A DNA stretch of 64,000 nucleotides. It comes from Lithobates sylvaticus. Taxonomy: Eukaryota > Chordata > Amphibia > Anura > Ranidae. Under the pieces are notes generated by a model, which saw nothing but the letters and a program-made list of their open reading frames with translations, had not been told where the DNA came from and made no database searches. The number at the start of each line of letters is the position of its first letter. Within the stretch, counting starts at the first letter, position 1. A program made the position numbers and the translations under genes. The DNA is taken from NCBI GenBank assembly GCA_028564925.1, contig CM053028.1:629820995-629884994 (forward strand), read 5' to 3'. This document shows positions 1 to 10,740 of this stretch, one piece after another.

Positions 1-1429
1 CTACTGGTTCGACGCCTGGCGCGAATACGCCGATGCCGAGCTGGACACCGCCACGGGCGAGGGAAATGGGGGCCGCCACGGCCACGGCGCCGCGCGCGCC
101 ACCATGGGCGGCTACCTTTTCGTGGATTTCCACTATGAACTGCATGCAGGGCAGTAGACTGTGGGTGTTCGGCATTGCCGCCTGGCCAGCCTGGTGGCAC
201 TGGTCAGCGGCAGTGATCACGCACAAAGCGCATTCTTCAAGGACTTCTTCACCCTTCGCGCACGCAAGGGCCTGCGCAGATGGTTGGAACGCGCACAACG
301 CCGTGGCGGTGCTGACGCTGCCCTTCCAGTTCATGATTGCCTATCGACCGGCATCGCCAATCTCCTGCCTGAGGCTTCAGGCCCGTTTGGCCGTTCCTGA
401 GCGGTCAAGGCACGGACCAGGCCGCCCGCACGGCCTTCATCGCTCGACATGACCGAGGCCGGGACCGCCCGCGCCTTCCGGCAAGCCCAATGGTCCGCTG
501 CCGGAATCTGGAAGCCGTTTTGCGACCGCGGCGCGCCAGGAGCTGATGGGCCAGCGGTTGCGCGCGGGTGAGTCGTCAACCATACCGGCGATGCGTTCGG
601 CACGCAACTCGGCGTCTACGGCTGGAACAGCGATGACCGTGCGGCCATCAGCGCCTGAGCCCCAATTACGGGAATGGCAATGTTCTCGGCCGCCACGGGC
701 GAGTGTGCTGCAGGTGCGCCTGCCCCGCGCGGCGCCGACGGCTCGGCAGCCCCCTCGCTGGCCCAGGCGGTTCATGGGCGGGCCGCCCCATGGTCAAGTT
801 CGGCGGCTGGCCATGAAGTGGCTTGTAATTCCTGTGCGGACCTGGCTGGGCGCGGCCATGATGGCCACGGGCGCCATTCTCTTCATGGTCAAAGCGCCGC
901 AGCCGCCACCAGGGCGTGTTCCGGCAGCGCCACGGCGCGCGTGTTGTAACCGGCTGGTCGAGGGCCTGGAACGTGGCGGCCATCGCCGGGCTGGGCCTGA
1001 GGCTGCATCGGCTACCTGTGTGGGCCAACCGCCTGGTGACCCGTGGGGCTGGCCGCAACCGTGATGACTGGGAGCTGGCCTGTTCCTTCGGGCTGTGGGG
1101 CCTGGCGCTTGGTGAATGCGGTTGGCCTGCGCGCCGGCTCACGGCCTGGCGCCAGCAGATGGGCCTGCTGGCCAAGCTGTGCCTCTGCTGCCGCTGCCAC
1201 CTACTGGTTCACCGCGTGGGCGCGGCCGCTGTCGGCCCACATTGCTGGCGGGCGACTGGGGGAAAGCGCCGGGGGTGTGACTGCGTTTCTGCCTGGCCAC
1301 GGGGCCTGGCGGCGCCTGGGCCTGGCGCTGGCTGGCGCCGGGCGCGGCGCGGGTTGCCGCCGCCAAAGGCAAAGGACGGCCAAAGGCCCAGACCGCCGTG
1401 GCCGGCCCCCTCGGAGGTGCAGGCAATGA
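1..1429 (+). CDS. PepSY-associated TM helix protein, 5'-truncated by window
   Basis: Inner-membrane protein of the PepSY-associated TM family, which in proteobacteria is commonly encoded beside siderophore receptors and is thought to help handle or reduce imported ferric siderophores. The start lies before the window. Family-like pieces occur in order but in changing frames: YWFDAWREYADAEL near the first bases, YLFVDFHYELH near 113-145, FKDFFTLRARKG near 230-270 and AVAVLTLPFQFMIAY near 300-345, followed by several hydrophobic segments. The final frame stops at 1427-1429 inside an ATGA overlap with the next gene, which fixes the end and suggests translational coupling. Many small indels break the frame; because downstream genes show the same damage I treat these as assembly errors. 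Family call is good; the exact protein cannot be read. Confidence 0.72.
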
Positions 1430-1754
1430 GCACGTTGCACGCATCCCTGGCCGCCCTGGCCCTGGCCTTTTGCAGGCTATGGCGGCCCTGGGCCTTTTGC
1501 CATGGACCGCCACTACGAACAATTGGACTCGGCGCGCGGCCGAGCTGCCGGCCCGCCGCGGCCCGCCTGTTGCGCGGCCAGGGCCACGGCGCTGCTGGCG
1601 CTGGCCCTTGTGCCCGTTGGTCTCGGGCTGGGGCGGCACGGGGGGCAGGTGTGCCTGGCTCGGGGCTTTGTGGCCGCCGGAGCGCGCTGATGGCCGCTGG
1701 CCCTGATCAGCGCCCATGCGCCGCTGGGCGGCGCGGCTGGCCTGGGTTGGCTGA
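1426..1754 (+). CDS. DUF3325 family small membrane protein
   Basis: Small hydrophobic protein of about 108 residues, the usual size of DUF3325 proteins, which sit in siderophore/iron uptake operons with PepSY proteins; their biochemical role is not established. The start is the ATG of an ATGA overlap. The N-terminus reads MSTLHASLAALALAF, followed after a frame change by the family-typical MDRHYEQL around 1503-1525. The end is taken from the frame MRRWAARLAWVG followed by TGA at 1752-1754. Two or three membrane segments are visible. The frame breaks at least twice, in line with the general indel problem here. It could be mistaken for an unrelated membrane peptide, but order and the MDRH motif support the call. 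Confidence 0.65.
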
Positions 1755-1825
1755 GCGTGCTTGCCGTTGGCGGATTTATTTGCGTGGGATTGGTTTCAGT
1801 TTCGGTACTAAGGGGGTTTTTTCAG

Positions 1826-3201
1826 ATGAGTTTCCTGCTTTCGTTCCATTTCGGGGTGTGTGTGGTGGGAGGCAAGCCTTACGCGCACGCAGCATCGCTG
1901 GGAAAGCCATCGCCGTGGCGGTGGTCCTGTTTGGCGCGGCCGGGGGCGCGGCCCGCCTGGTGGTCCAGCCGGCCTGCCGTGGCCTACCAGACCGAGACCG
2001 TGGCGCGCACGATATCGAGTCCACCGTAACGGCCAACGGCACGCTGCAGCCAAGCCGCTATGTGGACGTGGGCGCCCAGTGTCGGGCCAGGTCACCCGGC
2101 TGCGCGTGGAGCCCGGCGCCCCAGGTGGAGGAAGGGCGCAGCTTACTGGTGGAGACGAGTCGACCCCAGCGTTTGCAGCGCGCCACGGTGGATGCGGGGC
2201 GTTCTGCTCGCTATGGCCGGCCTGCGCGCACAGCTGGCCGAGCAGCAGGCGCTGCGCAAGCTGCCGAGCTGCAGCTCACAGCGCCCGCGCCTGCTGGCCC
2301 GCGGACGGGGCCACGCGCGAGGAAGACCTGAGACCGCAGAAGCCAACCTGGCCGCACCCGGCCCCAACCGGCCCCCCCTCCCCGCATGGAGCACATGAAG
2401 GCCCAGTTCGACCAGACCCAGGCCACGCTCAAGGCCGACGGGGCGCGCTGGGCTATACGCGCTTCTACGCGCCCATGGCGGGGCTCCGTGGTGTCGGTGG
2501 AGGCGCGCGAGGGGCCAGACACTTAACGCCACACTACCAGGACCCCAACATTCCTGCGCATATGCCGACCTGTCGGCCATGACGGTGTGGACCGAAGTGG
2601 ACGAGGCCGACTTGCGCCGCGTGACGCGACGATCTGCCGGTGTACTTCACCACGCTGGGCGGCGCCGACCAGGCCAGGCCCCGGCGCTGGTGCCAGCAAG
2701 GTGCGCCAGGTGCTGCCTTCCCCTCTGCCAGCCAGGCGCCGGCCGGCCGGGCAATGCGGGCCCGGCGCCTGCGCCGCCCACCAAGGCGTGGCCTATACCG
2801 TGATGTTCGATGTGGACAACGAGGACGCCGAGCTAATGCCCCAGATGACGGCCCAGGTGGTCTTCGTCACCGGGCTGGCCGCGCAGGCGCTGACCGTGCG
2901 CTGATGGCCGTGGCCGATCAAGGCGGGGGGAACGACTGACAAGGCGGAAAAGGCAGAGAACTCGCCGAGAAGGCTGGCAGCACGCAGACCGTGCGCGTGC
3001 TGGAACGCCAAGGGACCAGCCCGAGCAGCGCACCGTGCGCCTGGGCGTGCGCAGCCGCCACCAGGCCGAGGTGCTGGAGGGCCTGCCAGGAAGCGAGCGC
3101 GTCATCGTCGGCGAGACGCCTCTGGACCGTGGCCCTGCGGGGCTGCAATGGTGATGGCGCAGGGCATGCAGGCCGGCGCGCCCGCTGACCGCAACCGCTG
3201 A
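1826..3201 (+). CDS. macA: MacA-like periplasmic adaptor of a tripartite efflux pump
   Basis: Membrane-fusion protein linking an inner-membrane MacB-type ABC transporter to an outer-membrane channel. After a hydrophobic N-terminal anchor (about 1900-1975) the family signature DIESTVTANGTLQPSRYVDV is readable around 2010-2065, then a biotinyl-lipoyl-like stretch with TRLRVEPGA, a coiled-coil hairpin (about 2180-2420), a beta-barrel part with MTVWTEVDEADLRRV (2579-2625), and the C-terminal domain with YTVMFDVDNEDAELMPQMTA (about 2790-2850). The stop at 3199-3201 abuts macB. The start is uncertain: ATG 1826 follows a purine-rich AAGGGGG, but other starts near 1860-1900 are possible. Several indels break the frame. 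Neighbours (macB, NodT channel, iron genes upstream) fit a siderophore exporter like PvdRT-OpmQ; this substrate is inference. Confidence 0.85.
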
Positions 3202-5248
3202 TAGAGCTGCGCGGCATCACCAAGCACTACGGCGGCGGGCGACAGCCGGCCAAGCCCGCCGTCACCGTGCTGCACGGCTTCGACCTGGAGATACGCGGGG
3301 CGAGTGCGTGGCCGATGGTGGGCAGCTCGGGCTCGGGCAAGTCCACGCTGATGAACATCCTGGGCTGCCTGGACCGGCCCTTCGAGGGCAGAGCTACCAC
3401 TTCCAGGGACAGGACGTGGCCACGCCTGGACTCGGACGCGCTGGCCTGGCTTCGGCGCGTGGCCTTCGGCTTCGTCTTCCAGGCTACCACCTGATAGCCA
3501 GCGAAAGCGCCAGCGAGAACGTGAAATGCCCGCCATCTACGGGGCCTGCCAAAGGAAGAGCGCGTGCGGCGCGCCCGTGCGCTGCTCGAGCGCCTGGGCC
3601 TGGGCTCGCGCCTGGGCAACCGGCCCCACAAGCTGTCGGGCGGGCAGCAGCAGCGCGTGTCGATTGCGCGCGCGCTGATGAACGGCGGCCAGATCAACCT
3701 GGCCGAACGAACCCCACGGGCGCGCTGGAATCGCACAGCGGCGCCGAGGTCATGACCCTGCTGCGCGAGCTGGTCGACGCGGGCCACACCATCATCCTCA
3801 TCACCCACCGACCGCACTGTGGCCGGCCCAGGCGCGCCGCGTGATCGAGATCAGCGACGGCCGCATCACCAGCGACAGCCAGCGCGACGATGCCGCTTAC
3901 GGGGTGAATGCGGGTGCCGCTGCCCTGCCGCTCAAGACGCAGCGCGCAGGGTCGGCGCGTCCTGGCTGGCGAGCTGTTCGAGGGCCGCGCGCAGCGCCCT
4001 GGCGCGGCCTCTGCGCATGAACCGCGTGCGCACCAGCCTGACCTTGCTGGGCATCGTCATCGGCGTGGCCATCGGTCATCGTGATGCTGGGCCATTGGCG
4101 AGGGCGCGCCGGCGCAAGGTGGTCGAGCAGGAGGGGTCCATGGGCACGGCCACCTCTACATTGGCCAGCAAGCCGCCGGCCACGGGCGGGCCGGCCGGGC
4201 AGATGACCGAGGAAGACCTGGCCTGCCGTGAGCGCGAGCTGCCCGAGATACGGCGCAGTGATGCCCGTGATCGGCGACCCCATCACCGTGCGCTACGGCC
4301 AAGGCCCGACAAGCAGATCTACGTGTTCGCCGGCCAGCGAGGAGTTGCCCCCTGGTACACCACTGGAAGCTGGCCCCCAGGGCCGCTACTACACCGGAGG
4401 CCGAGGTCCGCGAACATGCGCCCTGGTGGTTCCTGGGCCACAAGGCCGCACCAGCACTTCTTCCCCGACACGAACGCCAACCCGCCTGGGCCGCCAGCCA
4501 GATCATCGGCAACATCGGCCTTTCGAGGTCATCGGCGTGAAGATAGCGAGCGCGGCGCAGGACTTCGTGGGGCGCAGAATGAAAACTATGTACGAACATG
4601 GTCTTCATATCCCTAACCGCTCGGGCCGGGGCGCGCGTCTACCAGTCGCCCGACCCAAGCCGACTATTTGGTGATCGAGGCAATGTCCTCCGACGTGGGT
4701 GCACTGAGGCGGAGGAGGCCATGCGCAAGCTGCTGCTGGCGCTCCACGGCAGGGCCGCGAGGACTTCCGGCATTCGGACAAACGCGGCCGCGCGCATCCA
4801 GGCCGAGGCGGCCAAGCGCCCAGAGCATGGCGGTGATGCTGGGCCTGATTGCCGCCGTCTCCCATGGTGGCGTGGGCGGCATCGGGCGTGATGAACGTGA
4901 TGCTGATGACGGTGCGCGAGCGCACGCGCGGAGATCGGCATCTCAGCCCATGGCCACGGTTGCGCGCGCCAAGCGCGACATCCTGCGCCAGTTCCTGAAA
5001 CCGGGGGGTAGGGGGGGGGGCCAGCCTGGGTCAACTTCCGTGAGGCGGCACGGTGGGGCCTGCTGGCCGGCATGGCCGTGGGCGTGGTGTTGCTCATTCG
5101 TGCGCGGGCGTGCCCGTGGTGTTTTCGGTGCGCGCCATGCTGGGCGGCTTTGGCCTGCGCCGTGGTGACGGGCCTGGTGTTCGGCTCACATGCCAGCCAA
5201 GACGGCGGCGCGGATGGGACCCGGTCGCGCGCGCTGGCGGGAGCGTGA
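3197..5248 (+). CDS. macB: MacB-like ABC transporter, ATPase fused to permease
   Basis: Inner-membrane ABC exporter of the MacB type with the ATPase N-terminal and four membrane helices after it, working with MacA and a TolC-like channel. Visible in order: [14 protein letters not shown] at the start, Walker [10 protein letters not shown] (about 3322-3349), signature LSGGQQQR (about 3633-3656), a frame-broken Walker B region (3690-3730), the H-loop stretch IILITH (about 3790-3810), then [18 protein letters not shown] marking the first membrane helix (about 4016-4070), the large periplasmic domain ([14 protein letters not shown], about 4260-4300; VGRRNENY-like, about 4565-4590), and C-terminal helices (about 4830-5160). 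The stop 5246-5248 is one base before the next ATG. Length of about 680 codons matches the family. Multiple indels, judged technical. Confidence 0.88.
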
Positions 5249-5249
5249 G

Positions 5250-6986
5250 ATGAAAGACAATGGAACGAGAAGACGAATGCCGGCGCGCACTGGGCTGCAA
5301 TCGCGCCTGGGCCCTGGCTGCGCTGGGCGGGCTGCGCGCGCAGCAGGAACGATGCGGACAGGACAGCGCCTGCGCTGGCCGCTTGTTCGATGCAGCAGGG
5401 CGAAGCCGTCCCCTGCCTCTGTTTCACCGGCAGTGGTGGCAGGCCTTTGACAGTTACGGAGCTGGGCGGCATGGTGCAGGCCGCAGGACCAGAGCTGGAC
5501 TTGGCTTGCCGCATGGCCCCCCGCGTGAGCCAGGCCGAGGCGGCCACGCGCAGGCAGGGCGCGGCGCTGCTGCCGTCGAGCAATGGGAGCTGCAGCGCCC
5601 AGCGCATGAACCTTGCACAGGTGGCGGGCGGGCAGGCAGCGCTACGGCGCCGCGCTGACGGCCTCTGTTTCACCGCAGTGGTGGCAGGCCTTTGGCGTAC
5701 GGAGGCTGGGCGGCATGGTTCAGGGCCGCCCAGACCAAGCGCCTGGACCATGGCTGCCGCATGCCGCGTGTCGCCAGGCCGTAGGCGGCCACGCGCCAGG
5801 CATCGCGGCGCTGCTGACCGTCGCTCAATGGCGAGCTGCTCGCCCAGCGCATGAACCATGCACAGGTGGCGGGCGGGCAGGCCCAGCGTCTACGGCGCCG
5901 CGCTGACGCCTCGTATGAGGTGGACTTCTGGGGCCGCAACCGCGCCTCGCGCAGATGCGGCGGCCGGGCGGCCCTGGCAGGCCAGGACGTGTTCGACCTG
6001 GACTCGGTGCGCCTTACCACAGGTCACCGCCAAGGTGGCCCTTGGGCTAGGCTGCAGGCCGTGGCGACTGCGCGAAACGCCAGTGCCATTGCGGCGCGTA
6101 ACGTGGCCAATGCCGAGCGGGCTGCCTGGGCCTGGTGGAGTCCGCGCGCGCCGCGCCAGGCGCCAGCCACCCAGCTGGAGCTGGCGCAGCAACCGGCGGC
6201 CTGGTGGCCATGGCAGCGCCAGGCCCTGGCCACGCTGCGCCGCCAGGGCGTAGGATGCCGCCGATTGCCAACGCTGGCCGTGCTGCTGCTGGGCCTGGCC
6301 ACGCCCGCCCCCGCGCTGGCCACGGTTTCGCTGCAAGCCCTGCAAAACCTGCCGATGATCGGTCGCAGGGCCTGCCCTACGGAGCTGCTGTTGCAGCGCC
6401 GGCCCGACATTGGCCAATGCGGAAAGAATGCGCAGCTGGCGCCGCCAGCGCCAAACCTGCAGGCCGCCCCGCGCAGCGCTGTGGCCCCGGCTGACCCCTC
6501 TCGGGCAGTGAATGGCAACAGCGCTGGGGGCGCGCCAGCGTACTGGCTGCGCGAGCCTGTCTATTCGCTGCTGGGCCGGCCTCGCCGGCCCCATCTTCGA
6601 CGGGGCGGCCCGCCTGGCGGGCCCCGGAACGCGGATGGCGCCCAGGCCCGGCGCGAGGAGCTGCTGGCCGGCTATTACCAAGTCCATGGTCGCCGCCTAT
6701 GGCGGACGATGTGGAACCTGGCCCTCAAACGCCGTTCCACGCCTGAAGGCCCAGGCCGAGGCCCAGGCCGAGGTGCTGGCCCAGGCCCGCCAGGCCGTGT
6801 CGCTGGCCGAGCTGCGCTACAAAGGCGGAGGGCGGAAAGCCTGCCTGTCCCTGTAGCTGCAGGCCCCAGACCACGCTGTACGCGGCCCAGGACGATGCCG
6901 TGCTGCAGCGCCTGCTGCAGCTGCTAGGCGCGCGTGGCGCTGTACCGTGCGCGATGGGCGGGGGATGGGAGGGCGCCTGCCGTTAG
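5250..6986 (+). CDS. NodT-family outer-membrane efflux lipoprotein (TolC-like)
   Basis: Outer-membrane channel of the RND/MacAB-associated NodT family, completing the exporter encoded upstream. The ATG at 5250 follows the macB stop directly. Readable family pieces: a WWQAF motif near 5435, QAQRMNHAQVAGGQ-like text, ASYEVDFWGRNRA (about 5905-5950), FDLDSVRLTT (about 5990-6020), TQLELAQQ (about 6165-6195), LLQRRPDIGQ (about 6385-6420), GPIFDGAARLAG (about 6580-6620) and SLAELRYK (about 6800-6825), ending CR-stop at 6984-6986. The N-terminal quarter contains a noisy tandem copy of about 245 bp, reported separately, so the true gene is probably shorter. Frames shift often, as in the neighbouring genes. 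Confidence 0.83.
5416..5905 (+). repeat. Noisy tandem copy of about 245 bp inside the NodT gene
   Basis: The stretch beginning CTCTGTTTCACCG near 5417 recurs near 5662, and both copies run through WWQAF-coding sequence to GGTGGCGGGCGGGCAGGC and CGCCGCGCTGACG. They differ mainly by single-base gains and losses, as two error-prone reads of the same locus would. NodT proteins carry this segment once. I read it as an assembly stutter; a genuine recent duplication is the alternative. Confidence 0.7.
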
Positions 6987-7014
6987 GCACTGAAAAATGA
7001 CGGAAACGGAAGGC

Positions 7015-7044
7015 ACAAAAAAGCCAGGAGGCATTGCCACCTGG
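7015..7044 (-). terminator. Rho-independent terminator of the acyl-CoA dehydrogenase gene
   Basis: On the minus strand a CCAGG(TGGCA...)CCTGG hairpin is followed by a run of six T. It lies about 60 bases after the acyl-CoA dehydrogenase stop at 7108 and could also face the NodT gene end at 6986. Confidence 0.7.
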
Positions 7045-7107
7045 TTGAGAGGGAAGGGCAGGGCCGCCACCCCGTTCCCTGCCGGGTGTGCGGCCTCAGG
7101 CCTCAGG

Positions 7108-8483
7108 CTATGAAGCATGCTGCTCATGCTGCCTGCGCGTGATGGGCACGCCGGCCGCAACCTTGCCGTAGGCGCCCGTACTTGCCCAGAAGCTCCCACT
7201 TGGCGATGGCGTTGCGGTGCACCTCGTCCGGGCCGTCGGCAAAGCGACAGGCGTGGCGCGCGTGGGAGGTAGGCGCTGGCCAGCGGGGAAGTCGTCGCCC
7301 AAGCCGCCGCCGCCGTGCACCTGCATAGGCCCAGTCGATGACCTGGCAGGGGCCATGCTGGGAGCCTCGGACCTTGGATCATGGCGATCATCGCTGCGTG
7401 CCACCTTGTTGGCCGGCGATGTTCCATCAGCCAGGCGGCCATTGAGCGTGAGCAGGCGCGACATTGTCGATGCCTGCAGCGCGCCTCGGCGATGCCATCC
7501 CTTCGTCACACGGTCTGCTGGGCCACGATCTTGCCGAAGGCGTTGCGCGAGCTGGCGGCGCTTGGCACATCAGCATCCAGCGCGCGCTCGGCCAGGCGAT
7601 CTCAGGCGCATGCAGTGGTTGGGATTGCGGCCGGGGCATGGCGGCCCTGGGCGAACTCGAAGCCACGGCCCTCGACCCAGCAGGATGTTGCCCACGGGCA
7701 CGTGCGCCCGTTCTCGAAGTACATCTCCATTTGCCGTGCGGCCGCGTCGTCATAGCCCATGACGTTGAGCGGACGCAACGATGCGGATGCCGGGCGAGTC
7801 GCCGGGCTCGATGATCATGCTTTGCTGCGAGTGACTTGGGCGCATCGGGGGTCCGGTCTTGCCCAATGGTGATGAAGACCCTGGCAGCGCGGATCGCCGG
7901 CGCCCGAGATCCCACCACTTGTGGCCTTTGATCACGTACTCGTCCGCTCCCTGGCGCTCGATGCGGGTGCATATTGTTGGTGGCGTCCGGAGGAGGCCAC
8001 CTCGGGCTCGGTTCATGGCGAAAGGGCCGAGCGGATCTATGCCCTCCAGCAGCGGCTTGAGCCAGCGCTCCATGAGTTCGGTGCTCGCCGTTAGCGCGCA
8101 CAAAGGTCCTCCCAGGTCTGGCCGGTGTCGGGCCGCAGAGCAGTTGAACAACACTCGCTGGGACCATGGCACCGCGGCCCAAAGAATCTCGGCCTCCGGG
8201 TCGCGTATTTCCTGGTTGGTCAGGCCGCCGCCCTTGTAGCCTAGCGGCCTCGGCGCTGTCCACGGGCAGGAAACAGGTTCCACAGGCCTTGCTCCCGGGC
8301 ATTGGACCTTGAGCTTCCCGATGGTCTGCAGCGGCGTCCAGCGCGAGCTTGCCTGCGGCGGTGGATGTTAGTGCTTCCATCTCCGGCGGCATAGTCCTTT
8401 TCGCCGGGATAGATGGGCTCGTCCATGAACTTCAGCAGGCGTTCCTGCAGGTCCTTGGTCTTGGGCGAATATTCAAAGTCCAT
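7108..8483 (-). CDS. Acyl-CoA dehydrogenase, ACAD10/11-like
   Basis: FAD-dependent acyl-CoA dehydrogenase introducing the alpha-beta double bond in acyl-CoA thioesters. The start is MDFEYSPKTKDLQERLLKFM at 8483. Recognisable parts: LTNQEIRD-type text near 8200, AELMERWLKPLLEGI (about 8025-8075), the middle FAD-contacting domain with ICTRIERQG and EYVIKGHKWW (about 7910-7985), MIIEPGDSPGIRI (about 7785-7825), CQRA and FGKIVAQQTV (about 7510-7570), and the C-terminal MQVHGGGGLGDDFP (about 7285-7330), ending RRQHEQHAS at the stop. About 415 residues, normal for the family. Upstream on the same strand is a kinase-like gene; fused versions of this pair are the vertebrate ACAD10/ACAD11 proteins. 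Frames shift several times. Confidence 0.88.
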
Positions 8484-8575
8484 GGATGCGATACTTCTCT
8501 TGGGCCTTGTGTCGCTTGTGGTGAAACGGGGTGTGATCGGTGATTGTTTGGGGCTGGTGAGGTCTGGGATGGCTC

Positions 8576-9679
8576 TCAGCTGCGCTGGGCGAAGGGACCA
8601 GGCCAGGCTTGGCCCTGGGCCGGGCCGTGTTCGCCCGAGGCCTTGGCCCTGGGCGATGGAGGCCGTGACGGCCTCCACGCGGCTTGGCGATGCCCTTGCA
8701 GGATGGGCCGCGATGCGGAACATGTTGTAGGACCAATGTGTCGAAGTTCCAGTCGGCCGCGCAGCGTGTCCACGTCCCTTGAGGCCCGTGGGCTCGCAGT
8801 TTGCGGCGGATGTATTCTTTCTCTTCGGCCGGAATGCCCAGGGCCGCCAGGTCCTTGCCTGCGATGCCCGGCCCAGCGTGGCCGGGATGTGCCAGCTCAT
8901 GCAGTGGTAGCTGAAGTCGGCCAGCGGGTGGGCCCAGGGTGGACAGCTCCCAGTCCAGCACGGCGATGACGCGCGGCTCGGTGGGGTGGAACATCGGTTG
9001 TCCAGGAGGAAGTCGCCGTGCACGATGGAAACGCGCGAGGCATCCAGCGCGCTGGCCGGCATGTGGGCGGGCAGCCACGGCATGAGCTGGTCCATCTCGG
9101 GGATGGGCTTGGGTGACCGAGGCACGTACTGCTTGCTCCAGCGGCCTATCTGGCGCCCGAAGTAGTTGCCGCTCTTGCCGTAGTCGGCCAGGCCCTGGGC
9201 CGCGAAGTCCACGGTGTGCAGGGCCGAGATCACGCGGTTCTTCTCGTCGTAGATGGCGGCGCGCTGGGCCGGCTCCATGCCGGGCAAGGACTGGTCCCAG
9301 AGCACGCGGCCTTCCATGCACTCCATGATGTAGAAGGCGCGGCCGATGATGGACTCGTCCTCGCACCGCGCATACATGTGGGGCAAGGGCACGTCAGGTG
9401 CCGAGCCAAGGCCTTCATCACGCGGAACCGCGCTCGATGGCATGGGCCGAGGGCAGCAGCTTGGCCACGGGCCGGGCTTGGAGCGCATCCGTAGCTGCGG
9501 CCCGGGTATCAGGCTTGTTGTTTGTGGGTGTTGGACGGGCCGCCCTTGAAAATCTCCACCTGCAGCGGGCCGGCAAAGCCCTTCACATGGCCCTGCATCC
9601 TGGCGGTGAGCGCGGGGCACGTCGAAAGCGTGCTGGTCGGAGACGGGGCGCGTGCCTACGAAATGGTCGAAGTGCTCAT
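8576..9679 (-). CDS. APH/ACAD10-type phosphotransferase (hydroxyacyl-CoA kinase-like)
   Basis: Kinase of the aminoglycoside-phosphotransferase fold. The start MSTSTIS at 9679 is followed by HMYARCEDESIIGRAFYIME (about 9310-9375), GRVLWDQSLPGMEPAQR (about 9255-9310), the Brenner-type catalytic loop HGDFLLDN (about 9000-9025), the metal-binding DWE motif in VLDWELST (about 8945-8970), and HPLADFSYHCMSWHIP (about 8885-8935). Length of about 365 residues fits. Its position directly before an acyl-CoA dehydrogenase matches operons in which such kinases phosphorylate 4-hydroxyacyl-CoAs (the Pseudomonas lva pathway is the known example); the substrate here is inference. An antibiotic-resistance role is unlikely given the context. 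Frame breaks are present. Confidence 0.84.
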
Positions 9680-9831
9680 GGGGCAGTCAGTCCTGTGATC
9701 GGTTCGGAAACCGGTTCTAGAAAGGGGGTGCGGCCGCGCGGGCACGGGCGCGGCAAGGCACCGGCCGGCGCGAACGTCCTGTCGGTGGAAGGGATGTGGC
9801 AGGGAAAAGGCCGCGGCGCGGGCGCGCAGGT

Positions 9832-10568
9832 TCAGGCGTCGGGCGCGGCGATGCGAAGCAGCGAGTCGCGGTCGCAGACCACCAGGCCGCCCGGCTCGAT
9901 GCGGATTGCGTTCTCGCGCTCCATGGCCTTGAGTTCCTGGTTCACGCGCTGGCGCGTGGCGCCACAGCAACTGCTGCCAGTTCCTCCTGCGCCAGTTGCA
10001 GGCCGATGCGGATCTCGCTGCCATCCGACAGGCTGGTCCACGGCCGTAGATGGCGCACCAGGTGCAGCAGCTGGCCTTGGCCAGGCGCGCGCGCAGCGGC
10101 AGGGTGTTGAGGTCCTCGGACCAGGCCGTAGAGCTGGCGGATGCGCCGTGCATGCAGGCGCAGCATGGCTTCCGAGAACTCACATGCATGGACAGGATTT
10201 TCTTGAAGTCGGTCTTGGACACGCACTGCAGCGTGGTCTCGCCGTGCGCATAGCATCGTGCGTGCGCTTGTCCCCGTCCAGGATGGCCACGTCGCCGAAC
10301 CAGATGCCCGGCTCCTCGTAGTCCAGCGTGATCTGCTTGCCCGTGATCGAGGTCGAGCTCACGCGCACCGCACCCGCGGGCGCAGGCGATCCATTCCTCG
10401 GGCGGTTCTCCGCGTGCGCAGATGAGCGTGCCATCTTTGGACCGTTTGACGTAAGCGCATCGGAAGAATGTCGTGCGAAGCGGAAGCGATGGAGAAAGAT
10501 GATGAAAACCCAGCGACCGGAATTGATCGCTTCACGTTCTTCGATGGGTAAGAATCGGTGTCGTCCAT
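9832..10568 (-). CDS. Crp/Fnr-family transcriptional regulator
   Basis: Cyclic-nucleotide-binding-fold regulator with a C-terminal winged helix. Order on the minus strand: N-terminus MDDTDSYPSKNVKRSIPVAG at 10568, effector domain with AGAVRVSSTSITGKQITLDY and WFGDVAILDGDKRTHDA (about 10240-10380), a long dimerisation helix RLHARRIRQLYGLV (about 10120-10165), then the HTH with LQLAQEEL and TRQRVNQELKAMERENAIRI (about 9890-10005), ending DRDSLLRIAAPDA. About 245 residues, normal. The 150-base space before the kinase gene start (9679) and the separate reading suggest its own promoter; it may control the lipid-catabolism genes on both sides, but no binding site was identified. N-terminal frame is uncertain because of indels near 10400-10450. 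Confidence 0.85.
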
Positions 10569-10691
10569 GGCCTGTCTTTTGCGTGACTGATGACGGTCAC
10601 ATTGTCGCGTGTGGGACCGCCGCGGCGCAGCATGCCGCCGGCGGGCCTGTCACTTCGGTGTCTGGCCTGCCGAAAACGGGGCAGGGGCGGC

Positions 10692-10729
10692 GAAAAAAAA
10701 AGGCGACCCGTCTTGCATCGGGTCGCCGG
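10692..10729 (-). terminator. Rho-independent terminator after the hydroxyacyl-CoA dehydrogenase gene
   Basis: On the minus strand GGCGACCCG and CGGGTCGCC form a perfect 9-bp stem with an 8-base loop, followed by nine T. It sits directly after the stop at 10741. Confidence 0.88.
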
Positions 10730-10740
10730 CTTTGCAGGGC

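Noticed and set aside
8576-9679. Aminoglycoside resistance gene
   Set aside because: It has the phosphotransferase fold but the long hydroxyacyl-CoA-kinase-type sequence and lies in an acyl-CoA dehydrogenase operon.
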